This document shows positions 18,075 through 23,895 of a stretch of 23,895 bases of DNA, one piece after another (positions within the stretch are counted from its first letter, which is position 1; each line of letters opens with the position of its first letter). The position numbers and the translations under genes are program-made. This stretch comes from a virus. The DNA lies in the IMG/VR virus record IMGVR_UViG_3300032160_001553, positions 1-23,895 of that record. One strand, given 5' to 3'. The notes below the pieces were generated by a model. It saw only the letters and a list, made by a program, of their open reading frames with translations. It did not search any database and was not told the DNA's origin.

Positions 18075-20840
18075 ATGTTCATTCTGCTCATGCTGGTCGT
18101 CGCTCTCGCCGCGACCGTTGTCGCCTCGATTCTCCTCGCTCCGAAAACCCAACCTCCGGCGCCCTCGGCGCTCGGAGACTTCACTTTCCCGACCGCCGAC
18201 GAAGGACGCGCCGTCCCGATCATCGGAGGGACCGTCAAGATCTCCGGCGGGGATGTCGTTTGGTGGGGAGATCTTCAAGTCGCGCCGATCAAAGTGAAGG
18301 TTAAGTCCGGGCTCTTCTCGTCGACGACCGAGACCACGGGTTACCGCTATTCGATCGGCTGCCAGTATGCCCTCTGTCAAGGTCCGATCGATGCGCTCGT
18401 CGGGATGGAATCGAACAATAAGATCGTCCCGTACGGCGCCAGCGTCGGACCCGACGTGATCGAGGTCGACGTGAACTCTCCGAAACTGTTCGGCGGCGAC
18501 ACGTCCGAGGGCGGGCTCGCCGGGACGATCATGCTTTACAAGGGGACGAAAACCCAGGGGCCGAACGCGTACCTCTCGGCGAAGCAAACCGCGGCGGGGA
18601 CCGCGGGCAGTCTCGTCCCGTACTCCGGAGTCGGAAACGGCGGGCTCTCGTTTCTTGCTCCCGGACCGAACTCGATCGCGGAGACGATCACGATCACGTC
18701 GCTCGGGACCGTCTACACGGCCGACTCGACGAAGCCGTACTATCTCGCGGCGCAGTTCTCAGTCGTCGGATCCGTCTCGGGTCCGATCGGGACGGCGTAC
18801 GCGGATTACTCGTTCGGATCCTCGAAAATCAACTTCACGATCACGACGGGCTCGATCCCTTTTTCCCCTGGGGATCGCTGGACGGTGACGACGCTCGCGA
18901 CGCGCGTCGCGCCGAGTTACAAAGGGCTCTGTTACGCCGTGCTCCAGGCGTTCTACATGGGCACGTCGAATTACATCAAGCCGATCGACTTCGTCGTGAG
19001 CAAGTTCCCGGACCCGCTCGGCATGGGTTCGAGCTTCTCGAACCTGAACGGCGATTGCAACGCCGCGCTTTTTATCTATCTCGTGCTCACCGATGTCGAT
19101 TCGGGATTAGGGATCCCGACCTCGAGAATGGACGACGACTCGTTCCGCACGGCCGCGACGACGCTCAAAACCGAAGGGCTCGGGGTCTCGCTGATGATCG
19201 ATCAGCAGGCGACGGCCGATAACCTGATCAATGACGTCCTCCGTCACGTTGATGGAGTGCTCTACGTCGACCCGACGACGAACCTGTTCACACTCAAGCT
19301 CGCGCGCGCCGATTACGATCCCTCGACGATCCCCGAGATCACGGTCGATGACGTCCAGGCAACGCCGGACTTCTCTCGCGCGTCCTGGACGCAAACGTAT
19401 AACCAAATCATCGTGAAGTACCTCGACAAGACTCAGGACTTCAATACTCGGTCGGTCCAAGTCCAGGATCCGGGAAACATCGCGATCACCGGCGAAGTGC
19501 GGACACAAACGGTCGAATATAACTCGCTTTCGAACGCGACGACGGCGATGCTCGTCGCGATGCGAGTCCTCCGCGCGATCGCCTATCCTCTCGGGAAGCT
19601 CACGATCACGATCAACCGCAAGGGATGGAACTGGAGACAGGGCGGAGTTTTCAAATTCACCTGGGTCCCGCTCGGGATCTCGAATCAGGTTTTCCGGATC
19701 GCAAAGATCAGTTACGGGGAAGTGATCGACGGGAAGATCACGATCGACGCGATCGAGGACGTGTTTGGATTGAACCTCACCGCGTTCGATCCTCCGCCCC
19801 CGTCCGGATGGGTGAACCCGACCTCGGCTCCGCTCGCTCCCTTGTTTCAGAAACTCGAGGAAGTCCCCTATGCATTCGAGTCGCTCGGGATTTTCGTCCT
19901 CGCAATGGCGGCGCGCGCGGATACGACCTCGACAAGCGACGATGTCTATCAGGACGTGAGCGGGTCGGACACTCTCACGAACACGATCGCGGCGTTCGCT
20001 CCGGTCGGGTTACTCTCCGGGGCGTATCCCGCGGCGACGCCGGCGAACGACTCGACCGGCTTCACGCTACAGGTCAACGGCGCCGATCTGAACACGCTGA
20101 TCGCAACCGACGCCGGCGGACTCTTCCTCGGGAAAAATCTCTTGCTGATCGATGAGGAGTGGATGTCCTGGGAATCGTTCACGGTCAACCTCGACGGGAC
20201 GATCACGATCTCCGGGATCCTTCGCGGCGTCTTCGACACGGTCCCGGCCGATCACGCGAGCGGCGCGAAGGTCTGGTTTTTCTCGCAAGGCTCCGGCGAG
20301 ACTCAGCTCGCCGCGTATCCGGCCGATCTCACTGTCCAGGCGAAGCTCCTACCGATCAACAGTTCGGGCGAGTATCCGCTCTCGAGCGCGACTTATATCA
20401 CGCTCACGACGCGCTCGAGGTACGCGCGACCGTATCCCCCTGGAAACTTGCTATTCGCGGGGCAGTCCTATGGCGTCCGCTTCTCGACGACGCTCGGCGA
20501 CGTCACGTTCACATGGCGCGCGCGCAACCGGATCACGCAAACCGCGGCCGGCGTACTTACTAAGCAAGATGCCGGCGACGTTGCGGCCGAGGCGGGGACG
20601 ACTTACAAGGTCGCGATCTCGATCGGCGGAACTTACATTCGCACGGTGAGCGCGATCGCGGTCGAAACCTTCACTTATCACGCGGCGGATCGCGTGTCGG
20701 ACGGCGGAGTCGGATCGGTCACGCTCGCTTTCTACTCGAACGCGAACTCGCTCGATTCCTATCAGGCGCAACAAGTCACGTTCGAGATGACCGGCTTCGG
20801 TCTCGACTTTGGGCGCATTTTCGGAGGTCAACAATCATGA
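18075..20840 (+). CDS. Central tail tip / hub protein, J-like (Phage-tail_3 type), 921 aa
   Basis: This is the longest gene of the window. Residues 1-22 are a hydrophobic segment (FILLMLVVALAATVVASILL) seen in related hub proteins, possibly for membrane contact. GRAVPIIGGTVKISGGDVVWWG (residues 45-66) is the conserved opening of this group. Residues 170-280 are an inserted module related to that in the gene at 13351. Conserved hub sequence resumes with YKGLCYAVLQAFYMG and continues through NLINDVLRHVDGVLYVD and YNQIIVKYLD. The C-terminal part (from ~620) is beta-rich with GxILRGVFDT, probably exposed receptor-side domains. Such proteins close the tube and carry fibres. The stop overlaps the fibre gene start (ATGA). 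Assignment is good; domain borders are approximate. Confidence 0.88.
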   Translation: MFILLMLVVALAATVVASILLAPKTQPPAPSALGDFTFPTADEGRAVPIIGGTVKISGGDVVWWGDLQVAPIKVKVKSGLFSSTTETTGYRYSIGCQYALCQGPIDALVGMESNNKIVPYGASVGPDVIEVDVNSPKLFGGDTSEGGLAGTIMLYKGTKTQGPNAYLSAKQTAAGTAGSLVPYSGVGNGGLSFLAPGPNSIAETITITSLGTVYTADSTKPYYLAAQFSVVGSVSGPIGTAYADYSFGSSKINFTITTGSIPFSPGDRWTVTTLATRVAPSYKGLCYAVLQAFYMGTSNYIKPIDFVVSKFPDPLGMGSSFSNLNGDCNAALFIYLVLTDVDSGLGIPTSRMDDDSFRTAATTLKTEGLGVSLMIDQQATADNLINDVLRHVDGVLYVDPTTNLFTLKLARADYDPSTIPEITVDDVQATPDFSRASWTQTYNQIIVKYLDKTQDFNTRSVQVQDPGNIAITGEVRTQTVEYNSLSNATTAMLVAMRVLRAIAYPLGKLTITINRKGWNWRQGGVFKFTWVPLGISNQVFRIAKISYGEVIDGKITIDAIEDVFGLNLTAFDPPPPSGWVNPTSAPLAPLFQKLEEVPYAFESLGIFVLAMAARADTTSTSDDVYQDVSGSDTLTNTIAAFAPVGLLSGAYPAATPANDSTGFTLQVNGADLNTLIATDAGGLFLGKNLLLIDEEWMSWESFTVNLDGTITISGILRGVFDTVPADHASGAKVWFFSQGSGETQLAAYPADLTVQAKLLPINSSGEYPLSSATYITLTTRSRYARPYPPGNLLFAGQSYGVRFSTTLGDVTFTWRARNRITQTAAGVLTKQDAGDVAAEAGTTYKVAISIGGTYIRTVSAIAVETFTYHAADRVSDGGVGSVTLAFYSNANSLDSYQAQQVTFEMTGFGLDFGRIFGGQQS

Positions 20841-22369
20841 GTACATCGACAGGTCCTCGCCGCGGGTTACTGATCAACGCGCTCACGGGCGACAATTTCG
20901 ACGTTACCTTCCGCGCGTTTCTTCGCGCGATCGACGCGCTTCTCTCGGCCGCGGTCATCAACCTCACGACCTCCGCTCCCCCAGGCTCGCCGGCAAATGG
21001 CGACGCGTACATCGTCAAGGCATCCGGGACGGGCGCCTGGACGGGACACGACAACGCGCTCGCGATCTGGACGACCGACAACCCCGCGACCCCTGGGGGA
21101 CTGTGGGAGTTCTATCCCGCGGCGTCCGGGATGATCGTCGTCAACCTCGCCGACTCGTTGCTTTATTACTGGAAGAGTTCGGCGTCGGCATGGACCGCGA
21201 TCGGCTTAGGAGCGGTGACGAGCGTCGCGGGAAGAACGGGCGCGGTCGTCCTGGGAGAAAGTGATATCACGAGTCTCACGACCGACCTCGCCGCGAAAGC
21301 GACCGCATCCGCACTCTCCGCGGAAGTATCGCGGGCCGAGGCCGCGGAAGCTCTCCTCGCTCCGCTCGCGTCGCCGGCGCTCACTGGCAACCCGACCGCT
21401 CCGACTCAGACGGCGCACGATAACTCGACGAGAATCGCGACGACCGCTTACACGGACGGCGCGGTCGCCGCGGGCATCGGAGGGATCGGCGGCGGATCCT
21501 CGACACTCGCGGGCGACACGGACGTTTCAATCAGCTCGCCGGCGAACAATGACGTGCTCACATACGAGACGTCGTCGACGAAGTGGAAGAACAAACCGGC
21601 GGGCGGCGCGGTGACGAGCGTCGCGGGAAGAACGGGCGCGGTCGTCCTGGGAGAAAGTGATATCACGAGTCTCACGACCGACCTCGCCGCGAAAGCGACG
21701 CTTGCGTCGCCGGCGCTCACTGGCAACCCGACCGCTCCAACTCAGACGGCGCTCGACAACTCGACGAAGATTGCAACGACCGCTTACACGGACGGCGCGG
21801 TCGCGGCGGCGGCTGGCGGGGGCGGACTCCCGGCCGGGACTCTCATCACGGTTGGCGTACGCGGCACGGGTTCGGGCGGGGCGGGTTGGAACAACTACAC
21901 GCTGATAACGGCTATTCTCGGCGAACAAGTCATCAACCCGGTTTCGAAAGTGCAGGCTCGAATATGCGTGATCGGCGGCGCCGGTATGCATCTTCAGGGG
22001 TTCATCATTTCAACGAACCGGGGGAGCACAACCGTCGTATCGAAGACGGCGATCACTTGGGCCGGAGGGAACTCCTCGTACGTCGCGACTTTCAGCGGGG
22101 CGAGCGCGACCAATCCGTTCTATCTCGACTCGGACGCGATCACGGTCACGATCGATAAGGAGCATGACTGGTACGTCTATATCTATCTCGACACGGACGG
22201 CGGCGGCTACAATGCCGGCGTCGTCCCCTGGGGATCCAGTACGACCAATCTCGCGCTTTGCATGCTCTTTACGCATGGCGCGGGAAACACGATCCCGAAC
22301 GTCGGCGGGACGGTCGCGACCGGATTCTCTACAACGAACCCGTTCGTCGTCGCTCTACTTTCGGCGTAA
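20837..22369 (+). CDS. Tail fibre protein with DUF2793 domain and internal duplication, 510 aa
   Basis: After a short N-terminus, residues 40-122 match the DUF2793 pattern: VINLTTSAPPGSPANGDAYI, GTGAWTGHDNALAIW, then LWEFYPAASGMIVV and YYWKSSASAW. The shaft has two copies of AVTSVAGRTGAVVLGESDIT and two of LTGNPTAPTQTA plus IATTAYTDGAVAA, both common in phage fibres; a helical heptad-like piece (SALSAEVSRAEAAEALL) is present only in the first. The C-terminal ~170 residues, from GLPAGTLITVGVRG, have a less repetitive, aromatic beta-type sequence and are probably the receptor-binding tip. GGAGGTCAAC before the ATG is a good ribosome site. Host specificity likely resides in the C-terminus, by analogy with other fibres. 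Confidence 0.88.
   Translation: MSTSTGPRRGLLINALTGDNFDVTFRAFLRAIDALLSAAVINLTTSAPPGSPANGDAYIVKASGTGAWTGHDNALAIWTTDNPATPGGLWEFYPAASGMIVVNLADSLLYYWKSSASAWTAIGLGAVTSVAGRTGAVVLGESDITSLTTDLAAKATASALSAEVSRAEAAEALLAPLASPALTGNPTAPTQTAHDNSTRIATTAYTDGAVAAGIGGIGGGSSTLAGDTDVSISSPANNDVLTYETSSTKWKNKPAGGAVTSVAGRTGAVVLGESDITSLTTDLAAKATLASPALTGNPTAPTQTALDNSTKIATTAYTDGAVAAAAGGGGLPAGTLITVGVRGTGSGGAGWNNYTLITAILGEQVINPVSKVQARICVIGGAGMHLQGFIISTNRGSTTVVSKTAITWAGGNSSYVATFSGASATNPFYLDSDAITVTIDKEHDWYVYIYLDTDGGGYNAGVVPWGSSTTNLALCMLFTHGAGNTIPNVGGTVATGFSTTNPFVVALLSA
21212..21699 (+). repeat. 92-base identical direct repeat in the fibre gene (21212-21303 and 21608-21699)
   Basis: The two copies, 396 bases apart and in the same frame, are identical over 92 bases including silent positions. 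This implies a recent duplication or ongoing gene conversion, since protein selection alone would not keep synonymous sites equal. Confidence 0.93.
21368..21804 (+). repeat. 101-base near-identical repeat in the fibre gene (21368-21468 and 21704-21804)
   Basis: I count seven differences over 101 bases; the copies are 336 bases apart. The offset differs from that of the 92-base repeat because the first unit has an extra ~60-base helical piece between the two blocks. Confidence 0.9.
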
Positions 22370-22420
22370 CTTTCGTACTGTCGACGGGCCGTCTTCGATC
22401 GGTGATCGTGGAATGACGTC

Positions 22421-22735
22421 ATGGATCGAGTCCTCGAGTTCGAGTCGACGGGCGAGTATCGAGAGGAGCGTCTCTTCCTTTTGGAGACGGTGAAGCGTCA
22501 AGAAAAAAAGCTCGACGACGCTCTCGAAAAAGTCGCCGTCGCAAAAGCCGATCTCGGGAAGGTCCGAACGGACCTCAACGAAGTCGGCAATCGAGCTCGA
22601 GCACTCTTGAAGGCGAAGGACGAACTTACTGCGCGGCTGATTCGGATGGAAGTCAAGGCGGGACTGATCGCCGGCGCCGCGGGAATCTTCACCGCAGTCG
22701 CGCTCGAGGGCGTGAAGCGTTTTCTATTCAAATGA
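22421..22735 (+). CDS. Coiled-coil protein with C-terminal membrane segment, lysis region, 104 aa
   Basis: Residues 12-75 form a long charged helix with heptad-like spacing (VKRQEKKLDDALEKVAVAKADL and onward), and residues 79-98 are hydrophobic and Gly/Ala-rich (AGLIAGAAGIFTAVALEGV), followed by the basic end KRFLFK. A soluble coiled coil plus one C-terminal anchor matches XhlA-type holin-associated proteins in topology; a spanin-like or pinholin-associated role is also possible. The ribosome site is weak. The stop overlaps the endolysin start (ATGA), so the two are probably co-translated. No sequence signature fixes the family. Confidence 0.72.
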   Translation: MDRVLEFESTGEYREERLFLLETVKRQEKKLDDALEKVAVAKADLGKVRTDLNEVGNRARALLKAKDELTARLIRMEVKAGLIAGAAGIFTAVALEGVKRFLFK

Positions 22736-22756
22736 ACGAATCGATTCAAATAGAAA
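22721..22756 (+). promoter_or_regulatory. AT-rich inverted repeat enclosing the endolysin start codon
   Basis: TTTCTATT (22721-22728) is exactly complementary to AATAGAAA (22749-22756), with the start codon (22732-22734) inside the 20-base loop. The direct repeat ATTCAAAT (22726-22733 and 22744-22751) overlaps the arms. It could modulate endolysin translation; the stem is AT-rich and weak. Confidence 0.4.
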
Positions 22757-23373
22757 CGATCTGCTCAGTCCTCGGACCCTTCGGTCGCGCCGAAAGCGTC
22801 CGCGTAAACTGGCCGCTCATTTTCGCCGCTCTCGAGAAGCAATCGATCGCCGACTCCCCGACTCAGATCGCCGCGATCGCGACGGTCGGAGTCGAGACGG
22901 GATGCTTCGCTCCGATCAAAGAGCGCGGCGGGCCGGCTTACTTCACGAAGATGTACGAGACGAACGCGGACGAAGCGAAGCGTCTCGGGAACTGCAACGC
23001 CGGCGACGGTCCCCTGTTCCGCGGCCGCGGGTACATCCAGATCACGGGTCGGGCGAACTATCACAATTACGGCCGCGCGATCGGCGTCGACCTTTGTGCG
23101 GATCCCGAGCTCGCCCTCGATCCTGGAATCGCCGCGCGGATCCTCGCGATCTATTTTCGCGACCATCACATCCCGGCGCTCGCCGCTCTCGGCAAGTGGG
23201 AGACGGTTCGGCGCCGCGTCAATGGCGGGCTCACCGGATGGGCTCGTTTTTTTTCGTTCGTGCAAGGGCTCTCGAAAGCAATCGCCCTCGCCGACGTCGA
23301 CACGTCGACCGTCGCGAGCGCGGAACAGAAACCCGTCGAGGCGATCGGCGTCTTCGGCGACGTACAAGTCTAG
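22732..23373 (+). CDS. Endolysin, glycoside hydrolase family 19 type, 213 aa
   Basis: It should cleave the glycan strands of peptidoglycan to release progeny. The GH19 pattern is clear: IAAIATVGVETGCFAPIKE (Glu55 and Glu64 as candidate catalytic residues), then YFTKMYE, RLGNCNAGDGPLFRGRGYIQ and ITGRANYHNYGRAIG, and near the end VRRRVNGGLTGWARFFSFV. No signal peptide, SAR segment or separate cell-wall-binding domain is seen, so a holin is needed for export. The last ~25 residues look like a flexible tail. The start overlaps the upstream stop (ATGA) and has no strong ribosome site of its own. The protein is about the usual size for phage GH19 lysins. Confidence 0.92.
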   Translation: MNESIQIETICSVLGPFGRAESVRVNWPLIFAALEKQSIADSPTQIAAIATVGVETGCFAPIKERGGPAYFTKMYETNADEAKRLGNCNAGDGPLFRGRGYIQITGRANYHNYGRAIGVDLCADPELALDPGIAARILAIYFRDHHIPALAALGKWETVRRRVNGGLTGWARFFSFVQGLSKAIALADVDTSTVASAEQKPVEAIGVFGDVQV

Positions 23374-23392
23374 GGGAAGGGAGAAAATACTC

Positions 23393-23563
23393 ATGTTTCA
23401 AGGGATCGTGATCGGCGCAGTCGGTGGACTGATCGCCGGGACCATCTACGGGAAGTATGTCCTCGCGGACTACAGCTCGATCAAAGCTCACATCACGGCG
23501 GAGGTCGCCTCGGTCAAGACAACGATCGCGACGGAACTCGCCTCACTTCGTTCCAAACTGTAA
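23393..23563 (+). CDS. Small membrane protein, 56 aa
   Basis: The ATG at 23393 follows GGGAGAAAA by a suitable distance. Residues 3-24 form one Gly-rich membrane helix (FQGIVIGAVGGLIAGTIYG) with a GxxxG-type small-residue face, and residues 28-56 an amphipathic helix (SSIKAHITAEVASVKTTIAT). One membrane helix plus an amphipathic tail next to an endolysin suggests a holin, antiholin or spanin-related accessory, but no family is recognised. The same frame is open upstream inside the endolysin gene, but only this start has a ribosome site. Confidence 0.65.
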   Translation: MFQGIVIGAVGGLIAGTIYGKYVLADYSSIKAHITAEVASVKTTIATELASLRSKL

Positions 23564-23625
23564 GGTTCTCCCCCGTCCCGTCTCCTCGGGTTCGCCGTGG
23601 TAGGTGAATACGTGAGGGGATCCAG

Positions 23626-23895
23626 ATGTTCGCGTATCTAAGAAAATTTCTCGACTCAACTGATGCGACCGCTTCGCTCCGAAACGCGGCGTTCGCGCTC
23701 GTGATCGTGGCGGGCGTCGTCTACCTGGGAGCACAACTCGTCGTCGGGCTCGTGAAAACCGGCGTCGGGATCACCGGCGATTGGAATATGGGACTCGGCA
23801 TTCTCGCCGGCGCCGTGACGGGCTCGAAGCTTCTCGGCCAAAAATTGCATAACGACGCGCCGGATCCAGACGCGCGAAAGGACGTCACCGAATGA
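23626..23895 (+). CDS. Holin-like membrane protein, 89 aa
   Basis: The ATG follows GAGGGGATCC. After a basic/polar N-terminus (AYLRKFLDSTDATASLRN) there are two hydrophobic segments, about residues 21-43 (AAFALVIVAGVVYLGAQLVV) and 53-70 (NMGLGILAGAVTGSKLLG), and a charged C-terminus (HNDAPDPDARKDVTE). Two membrane helices, small size and position after the endolysin fit a class II holin, which would let the signal-less GH19 endolysin reach the cell wall. The gene is complete; its stop is the last codon of the window. Whether this or one of the other two membrane proteins is the true holin cannot be told from sequence. Confidence 0.72.
   Translation: MFAYLRKFLDSTDATASLRNAAFALVIVAGVVYLGAQLVVGLVKTGVGITGDWNMGLGILAGAVTGSKLLGQKLHNDAPDPDARKDVTE

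Noticed and set aside
5087-22880. Repeated GCGATCGC as the cyanobacterial HIP1 element
   Set aside because: The octamer recurs, but so do GATC and CGATCG in all contexts, so the general bias explains it. Nothing else in the window points to a cyanobacterial host.

Overview
The window is 23.9 kb of one tailed-phage (or prophage) genome, with every gene on the + strand. It covers the late half: the 3' end of the large terminase gene, then head, neck, tail, tail-tip, fibre and lysis genes in lambda-like order. The long tape measure protein, the tail-tube-like protein, the G/GT frameshifted chaperone pair and the lambda-L-like and J-like tip proteins point to a siphovirus with a non-contractile tail. 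The DNA is GC-rich and unusually full of GATC and CGATCG. The host cannot be named from the sequence; a GC-rich, probably Gram-negative environmental bacterium is a reasonable guess. No tRNA, integrase, repressor or replication gene lies in the window.

Layout. 1-996 is the nuclease half of a GpA-family terminase large subunit. 997-2431 looks like an accessory (moron-like) cassette. It has a non-coding stretch with a perfect palindrome that matches the bacterial parS centromere, three small unrecognised genes (one membrane-anchored, one tiny and basic), and a clear rho-independent terminator. 2502-8450 is the head and neck region: a gpW-like protein, a lambda-family portal with an inserted DnaJ-like double CxxCxGxG zinc knuckle, a prohead protease fused to the major capsid protein with a strong internal ribosome site, a small DUF7210-like protein, an FII-like joining protein, and a fibre protein built on a 16-residue GNVT repeat. 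8471-15570 holds a tail terminator-like protein, the tail tube, a small protein, the G and GT chaperones with a textbook -1 slippery site, the tape measure, a small Cys protein and two paralogous virion proteins. 15573-22369 holds the tail tip (Dit-like, L-like with four Fe-S-type cysteines, J-like hub) and a tail fibre with a DUF2793 domain and an internal duplication. 22421-23895 is the lysis region: a coiled-coil membrane protein, a GH19 endolysin and two small membrane proteins.

How it works together. Most genes are tightly packed, with ATGA or TAATG overlaps that suggest translational coupling. The large gaps fall after the most abundant structural genes (capsid, fibre, tail tube), and each contains a strong GC-rich hairpin without a U tract, as if to set expression ratios. 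The most unusual points are the parS-like site, the zinc knuckle in the portal, the nested start in the protease-capsid fusion, and a virion domain shared between two unrelated tail genes of the same genome.
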